DNA from: Candidatus Heimdallarchaeota archaeon
Lineage (GTDB): Archaea > Asgardarchaeota > Heimdallarchaeia > Heimdallarchaeales > Heimdallarchaeaceae
DNA: 64,000 nt
Reading direction: 5' to 3'
NCBI GenBank assembly: GCA_030603365.1
Contig: JAUVXV010000011.1
Location: forward strand, 79,307-143,306
Shown here: one piece after another, positions 16,153-25,761 of the stretch
Layout: each line of letters begins with the position of its first letter
Numbering within the stretch: the stretch's first letter is position 1
Translations under genes and position numbers: made by a program
The notes under the pieces: model-generated
Told to the model about the DNA's origin: nothing
What the model saw: only the letters and a program-made list of their open reading frames with translations
Database searches by the model: none

Positions 16153-17604
16153 TTAAACCTTTATTTTCTTCCAGAATTTTTTAGCTGACTTGTTACCACC
16201 AAATCCTAACATCCTCCCAACATATGGCCAGAGTGGATTGAAGATTGGAAGGTACATAACTATCCAATTAGCCATCTTATGCCACCAAGATGGTTTGTGA
16301 TTATATTCACAATCTGAAATGCAAACAGAACAATCACCAGCATTTTCTAACCAGAACAGATAGCATGTTTCAACATTGACATACCATTTTTTAGCACCTG
16401 GATTATTACTAATACCTGTTGTTTTATAAGAAGGATATTTATCAAAGGGAATAGAGGCACTTGGACACTTCTCTGCACAGGTCATGCATGTTCTGCAGAA
16501 TTTTTCTACTGATTTAGCAAATTTATAATCAGGTTTATCAAGAGCAAGAGGAATATCAGTCAGAATTTTTGCTACCCTTACCCTAGGACCATAATCTCTA
16601 GTGATCAACAATCCATGTCTTCCCCATCCTCCCAATCCAGCTTCAACTGCTAGGGGGACCGAGATTCCTAGAGAATTTCCTGCAGGTATTGCTTCATATC
16701 CTAGATTTTTGATGAAACTGGATACTAATGTTCTAACAAAAGCTATTTTAGAATAACCTAAACCTGTAGCAATTCCTCCTGGCATTTTTGGTGTTGTATT
16801 AATAGCATCTAAATCCATCTCAACTGCAATTACTATTGCATATTGAATTGAATCTGGAATGATATATTCTCTATCCATCCGATCATGCGAATAAATCCAT
16901 TTAGGATCAAATTTAGTAACACCAATAAGATTAGCCCCATACAATTTAGCAACTTTCTTCAACCAGATGGTCATTTCTTTGGGATCTTTGACATCATATA
17001 CGTAAGGTTCTTGAACATCATAATTCACTTGTTTTACATTGCGTTTTGCCTTCTCAGCTTCCATTTTCTTAAGTTCTTCTTCAGAAAGAGTCTTACGTCT
17101 TTCCATTTGGAATTCGCGCATACTTACCATGTTCTCAATTGACCAAGATGCATCTACAGCTGCACGTTCGATTTCAGAATAACCATCCAATCCCATAGCA
17201 GCTCTTTCATGAGCTTTCGCATAAATTGGTTTCTTATAACCTTCATACTCTTCGTCCCACATTCTTCTACTGAAAATAGTATACTTCTCATTGAACTGCT
17301 CATAAACCTCTTCGTTAAGTTCGAAAGGTTTCTTCTCTTGCTTACTTGCTTTACTTGGTTTTTTAGACTTTAGAACTTCTGTGGGAATCACCTTGTTTTT
17401 CTTTGATGTTGCAGTGATAGCTTCAAAAGGACAGACATAAACACATTGTAAACAACTTATACAATTAGTGTGGTTCACCTCAGCAATAGTTTTACCAATC
17501 TTAATTGCTTCCTTACCCTTTTTGTTCTGAGGACAAACTTCTACACATTCATGTTGACATTTTGATGGAACACAAAGTTTCTTCTGAATCTTGATACTCA
17601 TCAA
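16153..17604 (-). CDS. Reductive-dehalogenase-like iron-sulfur/corrinoid protein with extra N-terminal ferredoxin domain
   Basis: Residues 10-62 form a two-cluster ferredoxin domain (SKCQHECVEVC and CISCLQCVYVC). A charged linker of about 150 residues follows. The C-terminal part matches the reductive dehalogenase/queuosine-reductase-like corrinoid domain: GLGYSKIAF, EAGLGGWGRHGLLI, YGPRVRVAKI, then Cys motifs CRTCMTCAEKC and CSVCISDC. No twin-arginine signal is present, so it is cytoplasmic, unlike respiratory RdhA. No rdhB anchor gene is near. It may use a cobamide to reduce an organohalide or another substrate, with the added ferredoxin domain as an internal electron donor. The start could be either of the first two ATG codons. 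Confidence 0.8.
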   Translation of the reverse strand: MMSIKIQKKLCVPSKCQHECVEVCPQNKKGKEAIKIGKTIAEVNHTNCISCLQCVYVCPFEAITATSKKNKVIPTEVLKSKKPSKASKQEKKPFELNEEVYEQFNEKYTIFSRRMWDEEYEGYKKPIYAKAHERAAMGLDGYSEIERAAVDASWSIENMVSMREFQMERRKTLSEEELKKMEAEKAKRNVKQVNYDVQEPYVYDVKDPKEMTIWLKKVAKLYGANLIGVTKFDPKWIYSHDRMDREYIIPDSIQYAIVIAVEMDLDAINTTPKMPGGIATGLGYSKIAFVRTLVSSFIKNLGYEAIPAGNSLGISVPLAVEAGLGGWGRHGLLITRDYGPRVRVAKILTDIPLALDKPDYKFAKSVEKFCRTCMTCAEKCPSASIPFDKYPSYKTTGISNNPGAKKWYVNVETCYLFWLENAGDCSVCISDCEYNHKPSWWHKMANWIVMYLPIFNPLWPYVGRMLGFGGNKSAKKFWKKIKV

Positions 17605-17645
17605 GCAAGAGCAAAATTATGTATAAATAAAGTTTTGGTGAATTC

Positions 17646-19196
17646 TCAAGCTTCATCATTTGCATTCTTTAACCAGAAGTAATCTTCCCCTCTCTTGCTT
17701 ACTTTGTCTTCTTCACAAAGTTTAGCTAAAATAACGTCTGCAACATTTCTTGCCAGACATTCCCATTCAAATTGGGCTAATGAGTGAATTTCTTGCATGA
17801 TAGAGTCTCGAGATGTAATTCCTGATTTCAGCTGTTCAATAGCAGTTTTTTCGTATTTAGAAAAGTGTAGTAAGTTAAATGAAATGATAGATTTTAAATC
17901 TGTAATAAAGTCTCTATGACCAGTTAATGCATATTTGACTTTGAATTTTGAAATTCGATTATAACTTTGTATTAAATCAGAATAAGCTCCGGGATATTGA
18001 GCAATTGAGCTAATCATATCTTTATGAAATAGACTACTAGCAAAGAGTACTCCTCTGGGATCCCAAAAACCTATTTGACCTTCAGTATAGCCTGGAAGAT
18101 TTACAGTTTCTAGTTCCCATTTACTTAGTCCTAAAGGTGTATAAGATCCTAAGTCCATCTTGGTTCCATCTTCTAGATAAGAATTGAAAATAAAATCATC
18201 ATCTACAAGATCTTCTGCAGTCTTTTTTGATGCGAAAATTGGTAAGTTATATTCATCTTTAAAATGAAGAGCTTGGTTAACGTGATCAGCATATGAATTA
18301 GTAAGCAGTATCCCTTCCATTTTGTCAATGTTCTTTTCAATATATTCTATAATAGGAGAGATATTTTTCTTAACAGTTGATCCCGGATCAATAATATACC
18401 GTTTTTGATTTCCTACGATATAGATATTAGATTCACTAAAAGGTTTTGGAGTATGTGCTGGGGTCTTAAATGTCCAAATATAGGGAAGAAAACCTGTTTC
18501 TTTGAAAGTTATAAGAGATTTTTTAGCTTCAAGCTCTCTTGCAGTATCGACGAGTTTCTTTTTTTCTTCATGTAGTTTGTACATTATTGTAGTAGTTGCA
18601 TTATCGAATACATCTTTCATCTTTTCATAATCGTTGATAATCTTGGATGGTTCAAACCACTTACCTTGGATTTCCGGAGTTTGGTTTTTACCTATAAGAA
18701 ACTCTGAATACTGTGAGAGTCTAGTAGAGTCTCTTAAACCAGTTGCAGGAGAGATAAACAGATAGTAATTAGGATACAAAGTTCTTTCATCCATTAATAA
18801 TCGTTGAAATCCACACGGAACCATTGAATGAAAGAGAACATTAAGATAAGTGGGGTCCATTTCTAAAATTTGTTGACGGAAATCGAGTGATGCTGAAATA
18901 GAACTGTTAAGCTCAGGATCAATAATTAAATTGCGTTCTAGTAGTAGTCTTAAGGCTACAATTTTGTCTCGCATGTGTTCGGAGATATCACCATGTTTCT
19001 CATGTAACTCATTGTATAAGACCTCATCTTTTGCAGTTAAGATAGAAGCAATAGGAGTCCATGATGAAGGAAATTTAGGAATATTTTTTCCTCTCCTAAT
19101 TAAGTAAAAATTATATTTTCCTTTATCTATGCGGAAAACAAAAACTACAACAGCTCTAAGTTCCTTCATTCTTTCAAGCAAGCAGTTGTTAATCAT
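17646..19196 (-). CDS. Nudix-like/metallo-beta-lactamase-fold fusion with degenerate active sites
   Basis: The first ~200 residues follow the Nudix fold pattern (VVVFVFRIDKGKYNFYLIRRG, then SWTPIASIL), but the Nudix helix has decayed to RLLLERNLI and lacks the catalytic glutamates. Residues ~255-440 form a metallo-beta-lactamase fold. Its metal motif reads TNSYADHVNQ instead of HxHxDH, and the second His site reads LPGYTEGQIG, while TGHRDF keeps a late His. A C-terminal winged-helix segment (~450-516) matches LACTB2-like proteins. It is therefore probably a binding protein or an enzyme with altered metal use rather than a normal hydrolase. It lies 40 bases downstream of guaB on the same strand and may be cotranscribed. 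Confidence 0.72.
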   Translation of the reverse strand: MINNCLLERMKELRAVVVFVFRIDKGKYNFYLIRRGKNIPKFPSSWTPIASILTAKDEVLYNELHEKHGDISEHMRDKIVALRLLLERNLIIDPELNSSISASLDFRQQILEMDPTYLNVLFHSMVPCGFQRLLMDERTLYPNYYLFISPATGLRDSTRLSQYSEFLIGKNQTPEIQGKWFEPSKIINDYEKMKDVFDNATTTIMYKLHEEKKKLVDTARELEAKKSLITFKETGFLPYIWTFKTPAHTPKPFSESNIYIVGNQKRYIIDPGSTVKKNISPIIEYIEKNIDKMEGILLTNSYADHVNQALHFKDEYNLPIFASKKTAEDLVDDDFIFNSYLEDGTKMDLGSYTPLGLSKWELETVNLPGYTEGQIGFWDPRGVLFASSLFHKDMISSIAQYPGAYSDLIQSYNRISKFKVKYALTGHRDFITDLKSIISFNLLHFSKYEKTAIEQLKSGITSRDSIMQEIHSLAQFEWECLARNVADVILAKLCEEDKVSKRGEDYFWLKNANDEA

Positions 19197-19236
19197 TATT
19201 TAACTACTGCTCTCCAAAATCGAGTAACAAGGAAAA

Positions 19237-20664
19237 TCAAATACGTTCAACATCGTGAGAAGCTGATTCAGTCCTACCTGCAGCAGTGATTTGGATAAAC
19301 TCAGCGTTAGTTTGCATCTCTTTAAGTGTAGTTGCACCGCAGTAAGAGATACCACTACGTAAACCACCAATGAGTTGTTGGAGAACATCTACAGCAGACC
19401 CTCTATAAGGAACAACAGCTTCTACACCTTCTGGTACCACACTTCCCATATCAAGCTCATCAAAAGAACCCTTCTTTTCTCTTGCTTCTCGACCGAGTGT
19501 AGCTCCAAGACTAGCCATACCACGAACAACTTTGTAGCTTCGACCACCTCTCAAGACAGAAGTACCAGGACTCTCCTCTGTTCCAGCTAATATACCACCC
19601 AACATAACTGTTGAAGCTCCAGCTGCTAATGCTTTAGTAAGATCTCCGCTGTTTCTAACTCCCCCATCAGCAATAATAGGAACACCATATTCATTGGCAA
19701 CAGCTGCACAATCCATGATAGCAGTAAATTGAGGAACTCCACTTCCAGTGACAATTCTTGTTATGCATATCGATCCAGGACCCACACCTGTCTTAATAGC
19801 ATCACATCCTGCTTCGATTAGATCTTTTGTACCAGGTCCAGTAGCAACATTTCCAGCAATTAGTTCTACATCACCAAAGTTTTTTCTTATTTCCTTCACG
19901 GTGTTTATTGCCAAATCGGAGTGTCCGTGAGCGATATCTATTACTAAAACATCTGCATCAACATTGATCAATTGTTCAGCTCTTTGAAGGTAATCTCCCC
20001 TTACACCTATGGCTGCTCCAACTAGAAGTCTACCTTTGGAATCTTTAGAAGAATCAGGAAGAACTTTGCTCTTGATGATATCTTTAGAAGTGATGAGACC
20101 ACTTAATTTCCCTGTTTCATCTATTAAAGGAAGTTTTTCTATTCTGTTCTTTTGGAGAATGTCCTTAGCTTCTTCAATTGAAATATCTGGGTGTGCGGTT
20201 ACTAATTCTTTAGACATAAGTTCTGAAATTTTTACCTTACCATTTTCCTCAAACATAATATCTCTAGTAGTAAGTATACCAACTAATTTCTCTTTATTGT
20301 CAGTAACCAATATTCCAGATATGCCTTTGTCATCCATCATAGATTTGGCATCATCTAGAGTATTGGAAGGGATGAGACAATAAGGGTGATCAATACGAAT
20401 CATTTCTGAGCGTTTTACCTTAATAACTTCAGAAACTTGATCTTCAACAGACATAAATCTGTGAATTATTCCTATTGCTCCTAATTGAGCCATAACAATG
20501 CTCATCTTACTCTCACAAACAGTGTCCATATTGGAAGCAACAATAGGAACGTTAAGTTTGATATTTCTGGACAAGTTTGTAGAAGTATTTACATCTTTTC
20601 TCGAAAAAACAGAAGATCTCTTCGGTACAAGAAGCACATCATCGAATGTTAAACCTTTACGCAT
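19237..20664 (-). CDS. guaB: Inosine-5'-monophosphate dehydrogenase
   Basis: The 475-residue protein shows the whole IMPDH layout. The start is [14 protein letters not shown], a CBS pair is inserted in the barrel at about residues 90-205, and the catalytic Cys loop is [11 protein letters not shown]. The IMP-binding stretch [13 protein letters not shown] and the flap with GMASLGA and a YRG motif follow. It oxidises IMP to XMP with NAD+, the committed step of GMP synthesis. The ATG at 20664 is chosen because the family begins here; seven further upstream codons are open. The usual TGVGVPQ reads TGSGVPQ. It is followed by the Nudix/MBL fusion gene. Confidence 0.95.
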   Translation of the reverse strand: MRKGLTFDDVLLVPKRSSVFSRKDVNTSTNLSRNIKLNVPIVASNMDTVCESKMSIVMAQLGAIGIIHRFMSVEDQVSEVIKVKRSEMIRIDHPYCLIPSNTLDDAKSMMDDKGISGILVTDNKEKLVGILTTRDIMFEENGKVKISELMSKELVTAHPDISIEEAKDILQKNRIEKLPLIDETGKLSGLITSKDIIKSKVLPDSSKDSKGRLLVGAAIGVRGDYLQRAEQLINVDADVLVIDIAHGHSDLAINTVKEIRKNFGDVELIAGNVATGPGTKDLIEAGCDAIKTGVGPGSICITRIVTGSGVPQFTAIMDCAAVANEYGVPIIADGGVRNSGDLTKALAAGASTVMLGGILAGTEESPGTSVLRGGRSYKVVRGMASLGATLGREAREKKGSFDELDMGSVVPEGVEAVVPYRGSAVDVLQQLIGGLRSGISYCGATTLKEMQTNAEFIQITAAGRTESASHDVERI

Positions 20665-20839
20665 AATCTCAATCCAATGGAACAAAGTTTTAGTGTATAA
20701 AAATATTGTTTACCAAGTTTGAAATATTGCAAATTGATGTAAAATGACAATACGCTAATAATAGTCTCTCAATGATGCTTATTAAAATAATTAAAGGTTA
20801 AATTTTTATAGAAGAATTAGGAAAAGTGAATTGATTAAG

Positions 20840-21715
20840 ATGAGTCAAGTTTACAATTTACCTCCATTTGAGGATGCAAAAAAAAGAATTTCTGAAAGTT
20901 CGCATAAACTTTACCAGTACATAATTTGGTCAGTAATCATTGCTGTTATTTTAGTCGTTGGACTTGCGATAACCCTAATAGTGGTTTTAGGTTTAGGTAT
21001 AGAAGACCTTGATATATCAAATTACTATGATTTTGGAGAACAACTTATTGCTAACGGGTTATTTACTACAGGACTTATTGCAGCAATATTTCTGATAATT
21101 GCTCTTATTGCTTTGATAGTTATTTTGATTATGTCATACATCCAATATTACAGATTAGGATCATCTTTTAGCAAGTTACATGATGCTGAAAGAACATTAG
21201 AGACAACTAAATATATTAGTTATGGATTTTATGGATACATTATTGCAATCATAGCAGGAATATTCGTACCAGGTGTAGGAGGAACTGTAGTTTCAATTTT
21301 AGGTAATGCTTCTCTAGCAGTTGCAGCCTATTTAATTTACAAACTATTCGTAGAATACAAAAGACTTGGTAGATTTAGTGGAAAAACTTCTATGTTGCTC
21401 TTCATCGGTTTAGCAGTAAATGTAGCAGCAGAAATAGCAGCAACCTTTACTACATATGGTCCTTTCGGAAGTCTGATAGGTTTTGTTCTAATATTAATAG
21501 GGTTTAGAGATCTTAGTAGAGACATAAAACTAGTAGTAGCGCCCGGTGGTCAGCAAATGAAGACTGAAGCACCTCCTGCTGATGGTTATAGACCTGCACA
21601 ACCTGCAACAGCAACCGTTCAACCAGTCAAAGATCAAATTCGTTTCTGCTCAAGTTGCGGTGCAAAGATTACAGCTGTTGGAAAGTTCTGTCAAAACTGT
21701 GGTGCGAACTTCTAA
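20840..21715 (+). CDS. Multi-helix membrane protein with C-terminal zinc ribbon
   Basis: The protein (about 291 residues) opens with a short cytoplasmic helix (FEDAKKRISESSHKLYQ). It has five to six membrane helices to about residue 230, a Pro/Ala-rich linker, and a zinc ribbon (CSSCGAKITAVGKFCQNCG). The membrane part resembles DUF996-like proteins. It pairs in architecture with the proteins at 35294 and 53033. The role is unknown; the ribbon probably faces the cytoplasm. ATG at 20840 is preferred because GTGA lies about ten bases upstream; TTG at 20831 is in frame. A TATA-like TTTTTATAGA precedes it. Confidence 0.72.
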   Translation: MSQVYNLPPFEDAKKRISESSHKLYQYIIWSVIIAVILVVGLAITLIVVLGLGIEDLDISNYYDFGEQLIANGLFTTGLIAAIFLIIALIALIVILIMSYIQYYRLGSSFSKLHDAERTLETTKYISYGFYGYIIAIIAGIFVPGVGGTVVSILGNASLAVAAYLIYKLFVEYKRLGRFSGKTSMLLFIGLAVNVAAEIAATFTTYGPFGSLIGFVLILIGFRDLSRDIKLVVAPGGQQMKTEAPPADGYRPAQPATATVQPVKDQIRFCSSCGAKITAVGKFCQNCGANF

Positions 21716-21815
21716 TTTCTTCTTTTCTCTTTTTTTTTATTATTCAGAGTATTTTTATGTAAAAATTACCGTGTTTCACAAGTACATTTTTATTTTAGCA
21801 AAATTTCTCTAATTT

Positions 21816-22727
21816 ATGACAATTCGAATTGTAACTGACAGTACCTCAGATATTCCTTGGGATTTTGCCAAGAAAAATAACATTGAGGTTGTCTCTCTAT
21901 ACATGATTGTTCATGAAGAAACTTTGGTAGAAGACGAGAATTTTGACAAAGATAGTTATTACAAACTTTTTGAAGAAGAAAAAGCATTTCTCCATATTCC
22001 AAAATTAAATCTGTACTCTTTTGTACCAAAAACATCCCAACCCAATCCAAATGATTATTTTCAAGCATACCAGAAGCAAATAGACGCTGGAGCTACTGAA
22101 CTAATTGTAATCTGTGTTACTGCAGGATTAAGTGGTTCAATAAATAGTGCAAGATTGGGAGCAAAACAGTTAGCAAGGAAGAATAAAGATGTAAAAGTTC
22201 ACATCATTGATGCTAAATCAGCTTCTTATCCAGAAGTCATCTTGATTAGGATGGCTTTGAATCTTATCAAGAAAGGTTACGAAGGTGAAAAAATCACTGA
22301 AATTTTACATGAACAAGCATTGAAGATAAAGACTATAATTCTACTCCCAACCTTAAGATATCTTTGGAAGGGTGGAAGATTAAAAACAACCAAATTTATA
22401 CTAGGAACAATGCTTCGTAAGAAACCAATAGTCACTATGAATGCAGAAGGTTTTGTGGAAACAGCTGGTTCAGCTACGGAAGTTGAGGAAGGATTAGTAG
22501 AATCACTTCGATTAAACACTGAAGATTTTTCTAAAGATCCTAAAGCATTTTCTATCGTCTATGGAAGTAGAAAAGATTATGCTGAGAGGATGGCTGAAAT
22601 AGTTTTAGAGAAATACCCTAAAATGAAAATTGAAATAGCTCAAAGTGGAGGATCAGTACTTTCTCATTTAGGACCCGAATCTATTGGTCTCATCGGTGAT
22701 TACACAGACGATGAGTATTGGGATTAA
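21816..22727 (+). CDS. DegV family fatty-acid-binding protein
   Basis: The 303-residue protein begins IRIVTDSTSDIPWDFAKK, the DegV signature. It continues with TSQPNPNDYFQAY, VTAGLSGSINSAR (lipid head-group loop) and LWKGGRLKTTK, matching the two-domain DegV/FakB fold. Bacterial FakB presents fatty acids to the kinase FakA; no DAK-type kinase gene is nearby, so the partner here is unknown. It is soluble and cytoplasmic. The ATG follows an AT-rich stretch with no clear Shine-Dalgarno, suggesting a leaderless message. It is convergent with the NosD gene at 22751. Confidence 0.88.
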   Translation: MTIRIVTDSTSDIPWDFAKKNNIEVVSLYMIVHEETLVEDENFDKDSYYKLFEEEKAFLHIPKLNLYSFVPKTSQPNPNDYFQAYQKQIDAGATELIVICVTAGLSGSINSARLGAKQLARKNKDVKVHIIDAKSASYPEVILIRMALNLIKKGYEGEKITEILHEQALKIKTIILLPTLRYLWKGGRLKTTKFILGTMLRKKPIVTMNAEGFVETAGSATEVEEGLVESLRLNTEDFSKDPKAFSIVYGSRKDYAERMAEIVLEKYPKMKIEIAQSGGSVLSHLGPESIGLIGDYTDDEYWD

Positions 22728-22750
22728 AGAAGAAGTAGAGTATTTTAATT

Positions 22751-23794
22751 CTATCTTTTTCTCCTTCTTATTTTCAAGATTAGTGGTAAAGCGAATGCTG
22801 TAAGAGTTATAAGTATAAATTCAATAGAAAGATTATTTGTCGTAGGTGAGGTAGGATAGGTGGGAGGGTCTGTACATTCAAAGCTTCTGTTTAGAGGATA
22901 CATATCGAAAGAATCTGCAGTCCCATCAAGCTCATAAATACAATTTTGTTCAATATCAGACCAGTAATTTCCATATTGAGATACAATTTCAAACCAGGTG
23001 TTATTTTCACCACTATCATATGCTTGTGCTTCAAAAAGTCCCGCATTATCAACAAAATTATTGAAAAATACCAGTACATCGTAAGTATTAGAAGAAAGAA
23101 ACACTCCGTAAACTATATTTTCTTCTAGAAGATTAAATTTAATCACACTAGTATGTGTATAATGAAACTTTATTCCATCCATCAAGTTCCTAAAAATAGT
23201 ATTGTTTTCAAGAGTAATCCATTGACAATTATAGCAATCTATTCCCCAAAAAAAACTGTTCGCAATGTAGTTGTTGGAAATATCTAATCCATAAGAATTG
23301 AAGGCATAAATCCCTCTTGTATTGAAAATAAAGGTATTATTGACAATATCCATGAATCCACAGCGATTAAGATAAAGACCAAAATAATTTGCTTCACAAG
23401 TGTTATTTATTACAGAAGCTAGATCATCAGCATCTTCAAGGTATATTGCATAGGTGGATGTATTGTAATATAAACTAATGTAACAGTTTCTGATTATATA
23501 AAAAACGCTAATACAACAAATCTTGATTCCATATTCTGATTCACCAGTTATGCTATAATTTTCAATGGTGTAAGGATTAGTTGAAGAACCGTTTCCAGAA
23601 AAACCATAAGTGACAAAATCATCATTGGAATTGATAATAATAGGATCATGTTCAACATAATTTATATTCAAGATTTCTTTTGTAACTTCGCTACTATCAG
23701 ATGCTAAAGAGTTGTATGAATTTAGATTAAAATATGATAACACAATTAGACCGATACACAAAACAAGGAAAACATTTCGTTTTATTTTACCCAT
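22751..23794 (-). CDS. NosD-like beta-helix surface protein
   Basis: The 347-residue protein has an N-terminal signal peptide (residues 5-30). It carries the lead block DDFVTYGFSGNGSSTNPYTIE, about eight beta-helix turns (residues 95-265), and the closing AYDSGENNTWFE ... GNYWSDIE motif with YPLNRSF. A C-terminal hydrophobic segment ends in RRRKR. It is a shorter relative of the proteins at 13455, 47847 and 58295, with fewer coils. It is probably displayed on the cell surface. Several Cys-containing turns could form stacked Cys ladders in the helix. There is no enzyme motif. A terminator-like hairpin and a gene fragment lie upstream of its start. Confidence 0.78.
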   Translation of the reverse strand: MGKIKRNVFLVLCIGLIVLSYFNLNSYNSLASDSSEVTKEILNINYVEHDPIIINSNDDFVTYGFSGNGSSTNPYTIENYSITGESEYGIKICCISVFYIIRNCYISLYYNTSTYAIYLEDADDLASVINNTCEANYFGLYLNRCGFMDIVNNTFIFNTRGIYAFNSYGLDISNNYIANSFFWGIDCYNCQWITLENNTIFRNLMDGIKFHYTHTSVIKFNLLEENIVYGVFLSSNTYDVLVFFNNFVDNAGLFEAQAYDSGENNTWFEIVSQYGNYWSDIEQNCIYELDGTADSFDMYPLNRSFECTDPPTYPTSPTTNNLSIEFILITLTAFALPLILKIRRRKR

Positions 23795-23841
23795 TACTAC
23801 ACCTTAGAATAACAATCTACAACAGCTATAAAAATATAGAG

Positions 23842-23891
23842 AAAAAAAAGTGAGCAAGCTAACTTCTTCATCAGTTGGTTAGTTAACTCAC
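23842..23891 (-). terminator. Hairpin followed by a T-run
   Basis: On the minus strand GTGAGTTAACTAAC (23891-23878) pairs imperfectly (11 of 14) with GTTAGCTTGCTCAC (23863-23850), and eight T residues follow. The position suits the end of a minus-strand transcript, perhaps a long 3' tail of the leucine-rich-repeat gene. Confidence 0.45.
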
Positions 23892-23953
23892 TTTCTGTAA
23901 AAGAAATGGAGAAGACTTAAGATGGAAAAGAGTTTTAAACAAAAAGAGAAAAG

Positions 23954-24016
23954 TTGACTGCTATGGGGAAAGAAGAGGAAGAACCTGCTTTGGAAGAATT
24001 GCTGAAAAAACTCTGA
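23954..24016 (+). pseudogene. N-terminal gene fragment, dispersed copy
   Basis: From TTG at 23954 (or ATG at 23963) the frame reads MTAMGKEEEEPALEELLKKL and stops. The same DNA, about 80% alike over 70 bases, recurs at 40849-40929 and 43502-43597 beside the TPR genes. The shared acidic EEEEPxxEEL block suggests the remains of one gene's 5' end copied to several places. Confidence 0.4.
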
Positions 24017-24247
24017 AGAAGCTAGAAGAACAAGGGAGATATCCAAGGGTATGGAAATAGCACAGAGCAAGAACTAGAACATTCGTGGGAAGTATTACTA
24101 AAATGCAAGTTACGCTACCGGAAAATAACCAAAACCATATTTAAACTCGAGAATCATATATAAATGTAAGAAAAAAACAAAAGATTAAATTCTGTCTTAT
24201 TCGTTATATCAACATTCTATTGGATGGGTCTGAAGAATCAGCTTTAA

Positions 24248-25609
24248 TTATGAATATTGAATTCTACAGCCATTTCTTCTAAGGTATTCGAAATGATCTA
24301 CTAAAGTATTAGAGTAATCAGTAACCCCACAGTTTTTCAAATAAAGGATTTTTAATGAAGTGAGTTTCTCAAAAGTTATAGGGAGTTTTGATATATTATT
24401 ATTACCAATATATAACTCTATCAAGGAAGATAAGTTTCCGATAGTTGCAGGTAGACGAACTAATTTGTTATTATCTACATATAAGACTTGTAAAGAAGTT
24501 AAATTACCCAAAGATTGAGGAAGTTGAGAGATTTCGTTATCAGAAACCATAAGATTCTCTAATGAGCTTAATTTACCTATTGAATCTGGAATTGTCGACA
24601 ATCTATTGTCATAAATTAACAACTCTCTAAGTGAACTTAGTTTTACTATAGAATCAGGAATTGAAGTTAATTTATTCTTTCTAAGATTAAGTTCCTCAAG
24701 AGAAGTTAAATTTGCGATAGAATCAGGTATTCGTGTTAAATAATTATTGTCAAAATGTAGTTCTTTTAGTGTTTTAATTTCCATAATAATTTTTGGAAAA
24801 ACTGAAAATTGATTATAACTCAAATAAAGTTTTTCGAGATTTGGAAGATTGGATGGAAGACTATCAAGTTTGTTAAAAGCCAGACTTAGTTCTTTTAATT
24901 TAGTTAAGTTTTCAATTGATTGTGGCAATTTTGTTAGATTGTTATTATAATAGTATAGTTGTTCAAGATTGATTAAATTCTCTATTGATTTTGGCAAATT
25001 TCCAAAACTAGTCCCTCCTATAACTAGCGCTTTTAACCAAGTCATCTCTGTAATAAAATCAGGAAATTTCTTTGTAGGATAGAGAGTCAACTGAAGCTTT
25101 CCTAAAGACGTTAATTTTTTTATTGAATCTGAGAAGTTTATGTATTCTTCACTCCCGATCTCTAAAGATTTTAACCAAGACATCTCAGCTATTATTTCAG
25201 GGAATTTTTCTATAGGATTATTGTAGAGAGTTAGGTCTTCTAAAGAAGTCAAATTTTTTATTGAATCGGGGAGAATTGAAATGTTATTGGAATTTAAAAT
25301 TAAAGTCTTAAGAGTTGTTATTTCAGTGATTAATCCAGGAAGCAATGTAAATTGATTATTTGATAAATCAAGAGTCCTTAAGAATTTAAAATTCTTAAAT
25401 TCTGGAGGTAATTGTTTTAGGTTTTCATGGCACAGACTTAATTCTACTACATGATTATCTTCTGCAATAAAACCTGAATTAATCGTACTTAATTTATCTA
25501 CAGAATCTAATGTGTGACCAAGCTGGTTTTCCAATAATTGCATTACCTCATGGTCTGAACTAATTAATGGAGTTTCATGATAAATAATTGTAGATTCATC
25601 ATCAGTCAT
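24248..25609 (-). CDS. Leucine-rich-repeat protein
   Basis: The 453-residue protein has about 16 leucine-rich repeats of 23 residues (residues ~55-435, consensus LxxLxLxxNxLxxLPxSIxNLTS). They are capped by a short acidic N-terminal region (residues 1-50) and a C-terminal cap ending in a Cys-containing segment. There is no signal peptide or membrane helix, so it is intracellular. The repeat type resembles the bacterial/plant 'SIxxLxxL' class of LRR proteins that bind other proteins, including small GTPases. Two internal blocks (ITEMTWLKAL and IAEMSWLKSL) are near duplicates, showing repeat expansion. It is alone in its transcription unit. Partners are unknown. Confidence 0.85.
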   Translation of the reverse strand: MTDDESTIIYHETPLISSDHEVMQLLENQLGHTLDSVDKLSTINSGFIAEDNHVVELSLCHENLKQLPPEFKNFKFLRTLDLSNNQFTLLPGLITEITTLKTLILNSNNISILPDSIKNLTSLEDLTLYNNPIEKFPEIIAEMSWLKSLEIGSEEYINFSDSIKKLTSLGKLQLTLYPTKKFPDFITEMTWLKALVIGGTSFGNLPKSIENLINLEQLYYYNNNLTKLPQSIENLTKLKELSLAFNKLDSLPSNLPNLEKLYLSYNQFSVFPKIIMEIKTLKELHFDNNYLTRIPDSIANLTSLEELNLRKNKLTSIPDSIVKLSSLRELLIYDNRLSTIPDSIGKLSSLENLMVSDNEISQLPQSLGNLTSLQVLYVDNNKLVRLPATIGNLSSLIELYIGNNNISKLPITFEKLTSLKILYLKNCGVTDYSNTLVDHFEYLRRNGCRIQYS

Positions 25610-25761
25610 ATAGTTGAAATTTCATTTTATCTATTAAAGTTTTATTGATTATTTTGAAACAGAATTTAGAATTTAAAGTAATTCAATCAGAAGTATATTT
25701 GGTGATGGAATTAACTGAATTATTGTCATGGAAATGTAAAAAGAAATAAAAGAAGAAGAAA

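Larger units (their letters stand above)
23795..24247. other. Intergenic region with hairpin and a gene fragment
   Basis: This 453-base stretch lies between the start of the NosD gene and the end of the leucine-rich-repeat gene. It contains a T-tailed hairpin at 23850-23891 (minus orientation) and a fragment at 23954-24016 that matches sequences near the TPR genes 17-20 kb away. Beyond these I see only AT-rich sequence. Confidence 0.5.

Noticed and set aside
23888..24070. Minus-strand 60-codon frame over the dispersed fragment
   Set aside because: Low-complexity Phe/Leu/Ser sequence produced by reading A/G-rich DNA backwards.
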